A stretch of 64,000 nt of DNA, taken from positions 1,429,029-1,493,028 of the forward strand of contig CM076660.1 in assembly GCA_038496675.1 (NCBI GenBank), in the 5' to 3' direction. The notes below the pieces were generated by a model. That model saw only the letters and a list, made by a program, of their open reading frames with translations, did no database searches and had not been told where the DNA came from. Below, in pieces: positions 42,920 through 54,106 of this stretch. Source of the DNA: Rachycentron canadum (lineage: Eukaryota > Chordata > Actinopteri > Carangiformes > Rachycentridae). Each line of letters starts with the position of its first letter. Position 1 is the stretch's first letter. Made by a program: the position numbers and the translations under genes.

Positions 42920-44150
42920 TGATCAGTGATCATTACAGACAAGAATGTGATAATACCTAAACTGACAAATGTTGGACTGACTGAACAAAGCGGGGTTTGG
43001 TACATAATATTCTCCATAATCTTCACACCATTTTCAAAATAAAGCAGATTGTTTTGATTCTCCTGAACTGCAGCTTAAATCGGTGTTATTGAACACTCAT
43101 CCAGCTGCACATTTATGAAAGCTTACAGCTTAAAATGAAACATTCACAAGATTTGAGCTTTTCATGGTTCTCGGACTGATGTGATTTTGTTTTATCTACA
43201 AGAATTGATGGGATGAATAGATGGTGGACTATAGTGGAATGAATGAATGCTTAAGAATTTCTACTTTTATCAGATGAAAAATACTGATTTGATTCAAAAT
43301 GCTGGGCAATTTAAACCCGAACATGCCCACTGAGCAAAAGAACAAAAAATACAATGTAAAATGGGCCAGGTGTCTTTGATAGATGTTGAAAAAATATGAT
43401 AGTATAATCATCACACTTGTATGAAAGAAAAACGAGGAAATGCTTGAAAAACAGTAGTAGGTTTATATTATTTGTACATGGAAATGGATTAATGAGACCA
43501 TCAGTGGGATTGACAAGAAAACTGAGGGACTCAAACTGACTGAGTTGGAGGGAAAAGTTGGCAGATGGAGAGAAAAATGAGAGAGAGAGAGAGAGAGAAG
43601 AGGAGAAATCACGAAAACACACAGAAAGGCAGATGACGAAGTGAATTTGTTGTGGGTGAAGTCGGCCACCCACAGAGACGATGATGATGAAGATTGATCA
43701 GTCATGTTCCCATGAGAGAGATGTCTCGGGATCTAATCTGCCTCCAGCCTCCATTGTCATATTAGTTAGATCATTAGGATACACGTGTTATGTACATGTA
43801 TGTGTAGTATTTTCAGGGTTTGTCCTTTTAAATGTGATAAATAGTTTCCCCTGCCGAGTCCTTGCAGTTGCGTATGTGTGGGAAAAAAAAAAACATACCC
43901 GCGTGAGATGGCAGACTGAAGATCGCCCTTCCTGCCAGGTATTTGGAGCTAACAACTGAAGTGATCTCATTGACGTGCGGTGGGTGGTTTTCCTCATAAA
44001 GGCAGCCAAGGACATCGTGCACAAGAGAAAGCCTCAGCACCGTGAAGCAGGAAACAGGAACGGCGAACTGCCACCGTCTGGGTTACTGCGGGCATGACCA
44101 AAACACGTGCACAGGAAAATAAGCTCTGGTTTTAAAGATTGCAGGCACAG
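42920..44150. other. Single-copy DNA, no gene recognised
   Basis: (GA)n at 43579-43599 inside a purine-rich stretch. Minus-strand frames over 43311-43705 are Ser/Leu/Phe-rich translations of that stretch. No gene. Confidence 0.5.
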
Positions 44151-44615
44151 TGTGGCATAATATTAAGCTAAGTGGCTTTTAATGGAGAGATGAACTCTGA
44201 GAAGGGAAATGTGCAGTGGACTATCTCTGAGCACCCAATGTTTGAGAAAGAGGCTCACGGAAGGAAGCCCGACTACTTTGAGAGGTAGCCAACCGGACTG
44301 GCCTAATCAGCTGTTGGACAGAAAAGGGATGAGGAGTGTGATTCCCAGACATCAGGGTGCTTTCCTACAAACAAAGGCCTACATATGTGGGATGTACATC
44401 TCTGGAAGCAAGGAAAGGGACTGCACAATGGAAAGTCCAATGGGGAGGGTCCCTGGATCCCTGGGCTCAAGCCTGAACTTTAATTGTTATTCCCTACAAA
44501 CATCTGTTTTCCTCAGAGAGAATAAACTAACTTGCTTTTAGACTTGGTCCGGTGGTTCTTTACCTAATTACTCTTATGACTCCTTTCAGCATTGCACAGC
44601 ACTTCCCGTGCAACA
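44151..44615 (+). mobile_element. Probable 5' LTR of an LTR retroelement
   Basis: The right boundary is set by CCGTGCAACA immediately before a primer-binding site (44618). AATAAA at 44521-44526 sits about 95 bases from the right end, as expected at the end of R. The left boundary is an inference: TGTGGC at 44151 would give TGTGGC...GCAACA termini and a length of 465 bp. No second LTR is seen downstream, so a target duplication cannot be checked. Old endogenous copy. Confidence 0.6.
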
Positions 44616-44617
44616 TT

Positions 44618-44635
44618 TGGCGTTGTCAGCGGGAT
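44618..44635 (+). other. Retroelement primer-binding site
   Basis: TGGCGTTGTCAGCGGGAT, two bases after the LTR end. It starts TGG, complementary to the tRNA CCA tail. The complement ends GACAACG-CCA, and the G before CCA resembles serine-type tRNAs; the tRNA identity is tentative. Confidence 0.65.
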
Positions 44636-45480
44636 ATTTCTTTATGTCAGTTCAGTTCTGGACGTGTGGCAACGTCATTCAATTCTCTGCTGATCAGAAA
44701 AAAAAAAAAAAAACTAGACTATCCCCCATAAATTGGGATGAAATTTATGGCTTAAATGTAAAACTGCCCCCCCGATGTCAGTAGTGTGGGCCTTGGGGCA
44801 GTATTATCTCCAGTACAGGATAGGACAGTATGGGTGATAGCCAATGGGAGTTGCAGCTCAGGCTCTGCGGAGAATAATGACTCTGAGAAAAGTGGAGCAT
44901 TGTCTATTGCCGAAACAGTAGCAGCGGAACAGTGCAAACTCTCATCGTTGATATTAAGTACCAGCCAGGCCAGGAATATTAGGTTGCACCTGTAGATTGA
45001 AGTTACACCCATGGCATGCCCCTACAAGTGCAACCTCGAGACCCAACATCCCTGCAGACCACACTTGAACCTGCCTATGTGGGTGTTGACTGGGACCCCG
45101 AACACTGGAAACAATGACAGAGGACTCGACCCTTCGACAGCTGGGAGAGTAAGTGGCTAGAGGAACTAGATCATCTCAGGTATAGAGGTATCAAGAATCA
45201 ACCACAGTCCTGTAGCACATACAAGAACAGCCCCTTCTGTCTCCATTCATGCAGATTGTTACTGACTTTCTGACATTAGGTAGACCAGCCTATTCTCAGC
45301 GATGTATTTTAAGATGCCCAGAACAGCTGGGTCAACATCTGTATCAAGGTGTCAATTATGTGTCTGCTTTGATAAGACAGTCGGGAGCCTGTACAAGCTT
45401 TATTCAAACATCATTGAACGTGTTGGCTACATTGAATGAAGAAAAACGGACTCAGGGGGTGTAAAACATCCATCCCACAG
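44636..45480 (+). mobile_element. Decayed internal region of the LTR retroelement
   Basis: Follows the primer-binding site. An A run interrupts it at 44699-44713. A short frame around 45057-45180 (tryptophan-rich, DWDPEHWK) is broken by a stop almost at once, and a 71-codon ATG frame lies at 45249-45464. No protease, reverse transcriptase, integrase or envelope motif is visible before the next repeat begins, so the element is truncated after what would be the leader and gag region. Inert relic. Confidence 0.5.
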
Positions 45481-45609
45481 CTGCTTCAAGCCTTTAAAAC
45501 TGTGCCAATGCATCCACAGGGTGTAAGCCCCATTTAATAATTAGATGGGCTGCCAATCTACCAGCTGAGTCATCCATGTTCCACATATGTTTAATGTCTT
45601 TACCAATGG

Positions 45610-45814
45610 CTGTGTCCCAATTCAGGGGCCGCATCCTTCGGAGGCTACATTTGAAGACCAAATCCGTCAAAGCGGTGCGACCAGGCTGCCCCATTTCAAA
45701 GGCTCCAGCGAATTTCCTGAGCCCCAAAGGGCGGATTACAATGTCAAGCTTTTGTTGTCATGGTTGCTAGGTGATGGGCTCTGTGCTTTGTGATTCAACG
45801 GTAAGGACGGGTAC
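45610..45814 (+). mobile_element. Family G repeat, copy G1
   Basis: Begins CTGTGTCCCAATTCAGG. 45611-45661 differs from 56040-56090 at only three positions by my reading. Ends with GGTTGCTAGGTGATGG and a GCTTTGTGATTCAACGGTAAGGACGGGTAC block also present in G2. The start resembles hAT-type termini, but no inverted right end is visible. Frames across it are short translations on both strands. Confidence 0.7.
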
Positions 45815-46980
45815 AGCTCGTGACGCAAAGCGAAAATCCTCCCCGGGCCGGACTGTTGCATTTTAGTTCGACCTTCGCCACAACTTTATGATATCACAAG
45901 TTTCTCAGCAGCTTTGTTTTGATGTTAGTTCTTATCAAGTAATTTTTGTTTATCGTGTACATTTTGTGATACTGACAAAACTCTTATATGGCGGGAGGTT
46001 TATGGCACACGAGATGTTGCCAAATGAACCTATTTCTGTCCGATGAAGTTGCATCAACAGCCCGTCTGTCACATGAGTGAATAAAAAAGACAGGAATGGA
46101 CATGACACTAAAACAGTTGAGGAAGCACGAGAGACATCAGATTCATTCCTCAGATACAACTGTATTATTCATAAACACCTTCCAGCATCTGTGTTGATGT
46201 GTTGAGTTGTGCGAGCAGCGGCAACGCACTGCAACAGGATCCCTTCACCTCCTTTCTTTTCAAATTCAATTACTCCCCTTAGAGAGCAGAAGGAGTCTTT
46301 TTTTTTCTTGTTCTTTGAAAGGGGGGTTGATGACTGCGATGAAGTTCTCACCAGTGTCACCTTCATCATCATCAGCTTCATTGCTGTTTTTGATTAGCTG
46401 CTTAATGGGTTCACACGTCATTATGTTCAATCATTGTGGGAGTCCCCATTGCTCTGGCTGAATTATGCAGTGGAGGAGGGCGAAACGCTGCCTGCCTGCG
46501 CTGAAGTGACAAGACAAAGAGCTCTGTGGAGATCACAAGTGCACACGCACATATGCTTGTATACCTTTTATGTGCCAAAACATGCATCCACACACACAAG
46601 CTCGATCCAGAATGACACTGGTCCCTGCCGCTGTGCTTGGCTGCAAATCTTAGAGATGGCAGAAAATCTGTGATGTATTCTTCTAAGAGAAAAATAAAAT
46701 GCTGTCTAGATAACTAGATATTAAATAAACAGCAGGACAATGACAAAAATCCCACATAATGCATCCATTATATGTCAGTCTTGGACTGTTATTCATTGAA
46801 ATACAGCACTTATCAAACTCAGAGAGCTAAGATTCACTCTCAGAGGAGAGATAACACTCCGCTCAGCATAGTGATAAAAAACTGAAGAAAAGTTTCACTT
46901 CCATGCATCTTTCAAACAGAAATCTGCTTCTGGCTCCATTCACGTTACATTGTCATATGATGGGGACAAAACAATACATA
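45815..46980. other. Single-copy DNA, no gene recognised
   Basis: No repeat array. Short overlapping antisense frames at 46169-46600 have no domain. Nothing found. Confidence 0.5.
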
Positions 46981-46994
46981 CAACAAGATTAAAA

Positions 46995-47055
46995 ACATGT
47001 AGTCAGACACAAATGACTGTGTCTGACTACATGTCTGACTACATGTCTGACTGAG
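46995..47055 (+). other. Perfect 16-bp hairpin with 12-bp tandem repeats
   Basis: ACATGTAGTCAGACAC (46995-47010) is perfectly complementary to GTGTCTGACTACATGT (47019-47034) with an 8-base loop. The right arm is then repeated: TGTCTGACTACA at 47020-47031 and 47032-47043, with a partial third unit to 47055. No flanking element recognised. Confidence 0.9.
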
Positions 47056-47239
47056 TGCTGGTAGGGTACAAACAAACGTGTCCTTGGCCATTCGAGTGTC
47101 CCTAAAAAGGTATCTGATTTACACAAGTCGATATGTTTTTTAAGAAATATAATACAGCCTGTAAAGTGTTTCTGAAAAGGCACAAGCAAGAGTTCTAGGG
47201 ATGGCAATGTCAGACAGTCCCCCACTTTAACCAAGACTG

Positions 47240-47455
47240 AAATAGCTCCGCAACTGTTGGATGGATTGTCATAATTGTCATGTTCCCCAGAGAATGACTC
47301 ACACTACCCATCTAATGCTAAAATGAGGCTAACATATTTTTGTTTTGTTTTTTACTTCAATGTCTGAACAGCTAATGGCTGGATTCCCCTGAGATTTGGT
47401 GTTGAGATTCATGGTGCCCAGAGGATGAATCATAACGAGCTCCTGAGTTTTCCTC
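47240..47455 (+). mobile_element. Family E dispersed repeat, copy E4
   Basis: ATAGCTCCGCAACTGTTGGATGG, TTGTCATAATTGTCATGTTCCCC, AGAGAATGACTCA, then a second start-like block CTGAACAGCTAATGGCTGGATTCCCCTGAGATTTGG and GATTCATGGTGCCCAGAGGATGAATCATAA. It looks like two copies of the family head, one after another; the GTTAGC-rich second half is absent. Confidence 0.6.
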
Positions 47456-48092
47456 CAGCTCCACTTTCTTTGGCTCAGTAAGACATGGCTTGACAGAAAT
47501 GTGTTCATACTGAACGTGCTCGCAACATGTCCGGTGTCAACATGCTTCATTTGACAAGATCTTCCTCAAACCTCACTGCCCCCGAGAACGTCCTATACTC
47601 AACCATCCAACAAACCCCTTCACTTGGACCTCTGGTCCTCGCAGCACAGCAATAAATGTGATCTTTCTTTCTCGAAAAACACAATGCAAAGCCAATAAGC
47701 GGCATTTAAACACATTTTATAATTTTATATTTGGCAGCTAATTGCTGAGAAGACAGCCATCTGTGTCATATAAAACTTGCCAATTTCTATTTATTTATTC
47801 ATTATCTTGTTTCCTTAGAAATCAGATTTGGACATCAGTACAAATCAGATTCAGGCTCTGTGCAACTCAGAACTCAACAGTTCCTTCAACAAAGTGTAGC
47901 TGATTGTTAGTTTGACCACAAAGGCCTCACCAGCAGCAATATGTTTCCCATTGGTACCAACTGTACCTGGACTCAGTAGATTGGACCGGACAGGTCTGGA
48001 CTGGGGGGAATGATTCCATTAGTTACAAGGCCAGGTGTTTGTGGTCTTTGACGACGCCACAGCTCCTTATCCCAAGTAGAAAAAGGTATCGA
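47456..48092. other. Single-copy DNA, no gene recognised
   Basis: Unique sequence without notable repeats or frames. Confidence 0.45.
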
Positions 48093-48267
48093 GCAGGTCT
48101 AGACTAGGCCCCACATCGCAACTTACATGTTGGTCCCAGATACCACAGATCACATTCAGAGGTCAAGAGGAGTCCAGGCCTCGACGGGTCAGGGCTGTTT
48201 CGGTGGCAAAAGGGGGATGTACACAATATTAGGCAGGTGGTCATAATCTGACGGCATATCGGTGTGG
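48093..48267 (+). mobile_element. Tc1-like transposon 3' end, family C copy C4
   Basis: GGCCCCACATCGCAACTTACATG, AGATACCACAGATCACATTCAGAGGTC, CCTCGACGGGTCAGGGCTGTTTCGG, ACACAATATTAGGCAGGTGGTCATAAT and the terminus TCTGACGGCATATCGGTGTG. This is the transposase C-terminus and right inverted repeat, opposite in strand to C1 and C2, and includes the part deleted in C2. 5'-truncated. Confidence 0.85.
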
Positions 48268-48505
48268 GTTTTCTCTCATGGACGTCACTCACTGCAGAGC
48301 CTGAACGTGTTTTCCAGTTTCCTCGGCAGCTGTGCTTCAGACTTGTTGTCTCTCAGTCAATTACTCTGAATGTGAGTCACCTGACGTGTAATCAACCAAT
48401 TAACAAATAGAAAAAGAGCCAAAGCAAAATCAGATTTCTATCTGCTCGCTAATGTATGATTTGAGGAGCAAAAATGATTGTATTAGTTTTGCTCCTGGTG
48501 TAAAG

Positions 48506-48921
48506 AATATATATATATATATATATANNNNNNNNNNNNNNNNNNNNNNNNNNNNNNNNNNNNNNNNNNNNNNNNNNNNNNNNNNNNNNNNNNNNNNNNN
48601 NNNNNNNNNNNNNNNNNNNNNNNNNNNNNNNNNNNNNNNNNNNNNNNNNNNNNNNNNNNNNNNNNNNNNNNNNNNNNNNNNNNNNNNNNNNNNNNNNNNN
48701 NNNNNNNNNNNNNNNNNNNNNNNNNNNNNNNNNNNNNNNNNNNNNNNNNNNNNNNNNNNNNNNNNNNNNNNNNNNNNNNNNNNNNNNNNNNNNNNNNNNN
48801 NNNNNNNNNNNNNNNNNNNNNNNNNNNNNNNNNNNNNNNNNNNNNNNNNNNNNNNNNNNNNNNNNNNNNNNNNNNNNNNNNNNNNNNNNNNNNNNNNNNN
48901 NNNNNNNNNNNNNNNNNNNNN

Positions 48922-48950
<29 letters not shown>
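48506..48950. repeat. (TA)n microsatellite containing the assembly gap
   Basis: TA units at 48506-48527 and 48922-48950, on both sides of the unknown bases. The gap is most simply an unassembled TA expansion. Confidence 0.9.
48528..48921. other. Assembly gap (394 N)
   Basis: All bases are N. Any open frame through it is an artefact. Confidence 1.
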
Positions 48951-48952
<2 letters not shown>

Positions 48953-49263
48953 CCATCTAATTAAATGAAATATTATGTGTTTCTTTTTAATAAATGTGAC
49001 ATTTCAGCCAACTGCAGCAACCCACTTTCATTTATCTTAATGGAAAAGTCACACCTAAATAAACAAAAGTCAATGAGCAAATGGCATTTTCTATTCAGTA
49101 ATTTGCCATGCACCATCGCACCATGCTGCAGGAACAAAAAAAAAACAACAACATAGCACCAGATAACCTTCTCTCCGTGGAGGGGTGTTTTCACTCAAGC
49201 AGCCCGGTTTCTCTCAGTTTAAGAGTTTCATCGTGGTGTGGTGACATCATACAGTTTGAGTTT
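48951..49263. other. Single-copy DNA, no gene recognised
   Basis: AT-rich, with an A-rich patch at 49136-49152. Nothing identified. Confidence 0.45.
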
Positions 49264-49475
49264 TAATCATAGACTGTCTATAAAAGTGGATGTTGGTTCT
49301 GGGACTGTAAAGTGAAGCTTTTTAAGTGAATGTATTGAAGTCTATGGGGAAATGCCCTTACTTCTCACTTGAGCTATCACCTCAATAAACAGTTTCATAA
49401 TAGGTTTATGGTCCCAATCGCTGGCTTCAAGTCTTCTTCAATACAACGTGATTCATTTTTCACGTTCACATATTA
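49264..49475 (+). mobile_element. Family B dispersed repeat, copy B6
   Basis: ATAGACTGTCTATAAAAGTGGATGTTG, GGGACTGTAAAGTGAAGC, ATGTATTGAAGTCTATGGGG, TTTATGGTCCCAATCGCTGGCTTCAAGTC and CTTCAATACAACGTG are the reverse complement of the second half of B4. A GTGACATCATACAG word precedes it (49239-49253), like the family A core. Confidence 0.75.
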
Positions 49476-50039
49476 TTTAATTTATCTGAGTCTGGGCCCT
49501 GTGTCTGATGCAAATGTTTGCAAATGTAACACAAAAAGTACACAAACTAGATATATAAATGTAGAATGAGCCAAACTTAGCTCTTTAAGTAAATGAGCAA
49601 CAGTTCAAACGTGCAGGTGCCAAATCCATTCTCTGTTTTCTGTTACTCAAATACTATCGAATTTCAAACACACGTTTCTGGGGTTGTTTTTTTGTGAATC
49701 ATTTTGTGATGTTTTCACTCCCACAAATAACACAACAACCCATAATAAAGAGTTGGAAATAAATATAATTCCATGTGCGTTGATATATATATATATATGT
49801 ACAGTCAATGCAAGTTTTTGTATTTGTCACCAGCAAAAATTTTAGAAAGTGTAGCAGAGGTGGTAAGCATGCAATATAAATGCAACATAAATATGTGATA
49901 TAGTGTAAATATTATATTATATTATATTATTATATATTATTATATTATATAAATAAGTGCATCATGTATTGTATATGGGTTATTGTAAGGTTTGAAAGTA
50001 TGAAAGTCAGTGGTAGTGAGGTGTGCATTTGAAAAGCAT
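49476..50039. other. AT-rich stretch with TA and ATT arrays
   Basis: TA array at 49782-49798 and a TATTA-type array at 49905-49955. No gene. Confidence 0.7.
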
Positions 50040-50310
50040 CAAAAAAAACATTTTTTATTTTTTTTTTTCCAGAGCTGTGAGGTTTACTTGTGGCCATAAC
50101 AAGTTACAGAAACTTCCCCAACTCTTGCCATCACATAGCAGCGGACAACCAAAGCAGCCTCTGAGGTAAAACCACTGGAGCCTGAACCTGCCTTTCACGG
50201 TCAGATTGTCTGTGTGGTTTGTCCATGAGAGGTCCTCGGTGAGCTGGACACCAAGGCGCTCGAAGCTCCTCTCCGTGCATATGCCGCATACGTTGCAGGC
50301 TTGTGCAGTC
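50040..50310 (-). mobile_element. LINE reverse-transcriptase C-terminal relic
   Basis: On the minus strand the frame reads SFERLGVQLTEDLSWTNHTD, then a VKGRFRLQWFYLR block. The first part is the hallmark C-terminal motif of teleost non-LTR retrotransposon ORF2 proteins (FKFLGVHITEDLSWTxHTD). The frame stays open downstream, but the sequence departs from the family after about residue 35, suggesting another insertion or a rearrangement. Clade not assigned. No polymerase core is present. Confidence 0.75.
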
Positions 50311-51499
50311 GGCTAGAGCTGAGCGTGCAGAGTCGGACCCCGGCAGCGCTCACGAGCGCCGAGCTGTGAAACGGTGGCGGTGCTCGACAGGATGGAGATG
50401 CATGAAATTATTCTGAGCCATGTGGAGAACTGACTCAGCCGTGGAAAATCAAAAGGAATCAAAATGTAAATGCAAGTCCAGTCCATATATATATATATAA
50501 AATGTATATATATTATATAATATATAGGAAAGTGGACCTCACCTCATTGTATGTGTATATATATGTGCATATGTATTTTTCTTGTGGTGGCTTCCCTGAC
50601 AGGGTCCATTTTCCCAAACCTCAAGAACAGTACTCCAATTTAAACTCTGCAATAAAGCATGCAGCTGAATGTAATTTACTCCTCGGATACTACACCACAC
50701 TTCAGGTCTCATCAGTAACACAGCCTGAGTAAAATGGAAATAGGTGACGATGTGCAACGCCGGTGGACCAACTTGGCTCTTGAGACAGACGTGTCTTCGA
50801 CAGAGGACTGCGGACAGGTTGTTCTCCCCACCTCTCGGCGCCAAAGGACTGTCTTCATTTGACTGAGAGCAGTAGCCTTGTATCGAGGCTCCGGGGCAGC
50901 ACCATCCTTCAGATCTCAATTTTCAAGATTTGTGAGCCAGAAAGTGAAGGAGGAGGGAGAGAGAGAGGGGGAGAGAAGATAATCACAATGAGAGAGGCAG
51001 TGAGACAGAGAGGGAGAAACAGAAGATGATGGGAAAGGAATAAGAAGGAAACGCAAGAGAGTATTGTAATTATATCAGGAAGGGTCTGTAATGGAGTATA
51101 CTTGCTGATGATTTGGTAAAATTGAGATTTGAGAGCCTGAGAGTATGTTTCAAGTTCTCAAGAAATGTATTAGAAAACATATATTCTTGTTCAATGCATT
51201 ACAGGTGCAAATGTCTGTTTTGCGATAACATTTGCTGGAATCTTAAATTCAATGTATTTCTCTGAGAAATAATCAGAGAGAAGCTCATCTTGCCTCCATT
51301 CAGTCCAAATATATTAGAAACATTACAAAAAGATAAATGAAAGTATATAAACCTAATGAACGTGTAAAATCAAAACACATCAAGGCCCATTTGTCAGTTC
51401 AAGTGGTTTGTTTTGCAATGCGTTACTCGGATGTGTCACTGGATCAGAACTACCTTCACTTTCAATTGATTTTTTTTTTAAAAACTTTTCTCTGACGTT
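50311..51499. other. Single-copy DNA, no gene recognised
   Basis: GC-rich patch at 50311-50400 upstream of the LINE frame, TA array at 50485-50527, and a purine-rich tract at 50938-51062. A minus-strand frame (50919-50539) of 126 codons has no recognised domain. Confidence 0.5.
50938..51062 (+). other. Purine-rich tract
   Basis: GA-rich on the plus strand for about 125 bases with few interruptions (GGAGGAGGGAGAGAGAG, GACAGAGAGGGAGAAACAG). Confidence 0.8.
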
Positions 51500-51812
51500 T
51501 TAAAGGTCCCGTATTCTACATTTTTTTCCCTGTTTCATTTTATTTTCAGTGTCATTTTATTTTTCCTCTCTCAGGCCTCTCTCTTCCGATTGACTGAGCA
51601 GATTTCAGGTAAAACACTTGGAGAAACCAAATCCCGCAAAGGTTGGATGATGGGTTCAGGCGGGCTGGGCTTGGGGGCGTGGCTGAAGGTTTGTTGTGAC
51701 ATCACAAAGTTCCAGGAGTCCTGACGGCTGGTTTTAGGCAGTGTGTATTTTGATGCTTTTACAGTATTACTATAGAACTTGGACCTGGTTTTATACTACA
51801 TGGGACCTTTAA
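51500..51812 (+). mobile_element. Family A MITE-like element, copy A10 (reference copy)
   Basis: Both termini are intact: TTAAAGGTCCCGTATTCTAC at the left and ACATGGGACCTTTAA at the right, 313 bp. Interior order: TCTCTCAGGCC, TTCCGATTGACTGAG, AAACCAAATCCCGC, AAGGTTGGATGATGGG, GGGGGCGTGGCTGAAGG, GTTGTGACATCACAAAGTTCC, TCCTGACGGCTGGTTTTAGG, TACAGTATTACTATAGAAC. It carries no frame, so it is non-autonomous; the partner transposase family is unknown. Confidence 0.9.
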
Positions 51813-52549
51813 TGTAACTCCACACTACAAACCGAAGAAGAGGAAGGGGGATGAGGAAGCAGAGATGATGCTGATATATCATTTCATGGCCAGTATATGT
51901 GTAAGTATGCACATGGATTTAAAAAAAACGTGCCTTGCTGAGGACCTGCGTAATCGTGGGTCCTTAGCTTTGGTGTGTGTGAGTCTACGCTGCCCCGTTT
52001 GGGGACAGGAAGGAAGTTCATTCTGGATTTCAAATTAAAACTAAAACTATTTCTCTCATCGGTGTAGAAATATTAAAGCCCACTCTTCCTGTTTGCCCCT
52101 CTCCATGGAGCTGAAACGTCCGTATGCAATTCATATCCTTTATCTATGTCCTTCTTTGTTATATTTCCATCATTATTTACATTGTTTTTGCTCTTGATAC
52201 ATAGAGAAATGTCACACATGATGTTTAATTCATAACTACAGCGGGGTCTTGATTTTATTTGTGTTTTGTTGTGCTGAAGTGACAGAGCCCGGCTCAGCTG
52301 GTGTTGTCAGCAGGGATGTCTGTTCCCAGGAGTCTGGACTGACTGGGCAGACTCAGTGCTGGAAAAGGCCTCTGCTCTCATCTGTATACGTCTTTACGAC
52401 CTGTAAACCCGTGAGTCCCAAATCAGGTTCAGCCACGTGCAGCACACTGTGCAACGTGCAACCGTGATTGCCGGCCACTTGCTGGCCTCTGTCCTCACTT
52501 GACTTAAACTCATTTCATTTCAACGTCCGAGGAGCCAGCACTGATGCGG
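51813..52549. other. Single-copy DNA, no gene recognised
   Basis: Unique sequence without long frames; short A run near 51924. Confidence 0.5.
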
Positions 52550-52650
52550 AGCAGTTCACTCTGAGCTTTAAAACCGCCCCATCAGAAACCTATGGGTGAC
52601 GTCACAGAGGCCACGTCCAATTTAAGAAGCGCTGTTTTTTAAACTATCCA
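52550..52650 (+). mobile_element. Possible family B-related fragment, copy B7
   Basis: CATCAGAAACCTATGGGTGACGTCAC and CCACGTCCAATTTAAG resemble a block I associate with the same dispersed repeat in fish. It contains a perfect CRE at 52597-52604. Assignment is tentative. Confidence 0.4.
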
Positions 52651-54053
52651 GGAAATCAGGTACTTCTAACTTCATATTCTCAACAAATGTTATATTTCAG
52701 CTCAGAGATCCAATTTTATCTTCCATGAGGAGAACTTTATTATATATGAACATGTTACAGATGAAAGAGCCTCCGTTTAAGGACCGTGGCTGCAGAGAAA
52801 GCACTTTTCTGCCTGGACTACATTGATCACTGACCCGGCGGTGACCTCAGGAGCCGGGCAGCGAGCAGCTGAAACATGTTCTAGATCCAGATGGTCACTG
52901 TCTCACCTGAAAAAGGTATCAATAAACTAACAAAGTGATAAAATAAAGGTCCTGGGGGGAAAACTGTTACAGCTTTGAGCCTGGATCACAATTTCGACAG
53001 TAGTTGCCATTTGGTGCGCAGTGCATTCTGGGATATTTAGCAATCCCAAGTCCACACGAGTCACGTCCTGATGCATCTTCTGGATACATGGTCGCCCATG
53101 GTCCTGAAGCAGTTAAACTAAATCCCTCTGCCTGTTTCTGTCTGGCTCTTGCTATCTATCTCTATTAGTGACCTACTGACTGAATGGCTGGATGACTTAG
53201 TGGCTGTCAGGCTGTTTTCTAACTTCCTAAGTGACTGGGTGCCTCGCAGGTGAGTGTGACCGGCTGACAGGCTGGTTTACGGACTGTCTAATCTAAGATC
53301 TGCACAATTTAGACATTTTAAAAAAAATACAGAACGATTTCCCAAGGCTTTGCTGGAAATATATGTTTTTTGCCCTGTTATGATATTTCCCTGGAGTTAT
53401 ATTTTATTGGTTCTCTAAACCATTTAGCAGTGATTTGTTTATGGTTTTACGGTTTGCTTTGCGCCTCAGTGATGTATAACTCTGTGCATTTATGGTCTAT
53501 TCTCTCCAGCTCCTTTTTTTTTTTTTTTTTTCCACCCAGATCTATACAAAATCTGCCAGCTAAACAAAGATTAATTGCCTTCAGCTTCTATGCTGTTGAA
53601 CTGAGTCAGAAAGAAGTAGAAAAGCAACACAGCGGCTCTGCTGGGTCTCTCATTTTCACATCAAACAGTGAACGCATGATGCGAATCCACATGCACACAT
53701 GGAGCCGTGCGCCCGGAGGCTCCACTGCCTCCTGCACATGCATGCATATGCTCATGACATGCATCGCTCTGAACAATGCCCCCATATCTACCTCTGAACA
53801 TGAATTTAGGGGTAGACGCCTCGTACAAGCAGGCGTGTGCCTGCCCACTCACCATCTTTCAAACGTCGTACATGTTTCTCTTTTGGGATTCAAATCAGTT
53901 TTGCACAATCCCCTGAGTTTTGTTTTGTTTTTTTGTTTTTTTTTTATTCTTTTCATGCCTGAGCTCTCTCTGTTTTTTTTTTTTTTTTTGGTGGGGGAGA
54001 GTTTTGAAGTCTTGCACTTCCTACTCTGACATGCATGTGTGGCTAGAATAACT

Positions 54054-54055
<2 letters not shown>
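52651..54055. other. Single-copy DNA with T runs
   Basis: T runs at 53515-53532 and 53920-53993 (interrupted). A 219-codon plus-strand frame (53370-54029) is held open by these runs and is Phe/Leu/Ser-rich; it has no recognised domain and is not credible as a gene. At 53150-53290 TGACTG/GGCTG words recur loosely. Confidence 0.5.

Positions 54056-54104
<49 letters not shown>
54056..54104. repeat. (GT)n microsatellite
   Basis: About 24 uninterrupted GT units. Confidence 0.97.

Positions 54105-54106
<2 letters not shown>

Noticed and set aside
48452..48956. Open frames on both strands across 48.5-48.9 kb
   Set aside because: They consist of assembly-gap N and TA repeats.
53370..54029. 219-codon plus-strand open frame
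   Set aside because: Spans several T runs giving poly-Phe. No domain and no splice or promoter context.
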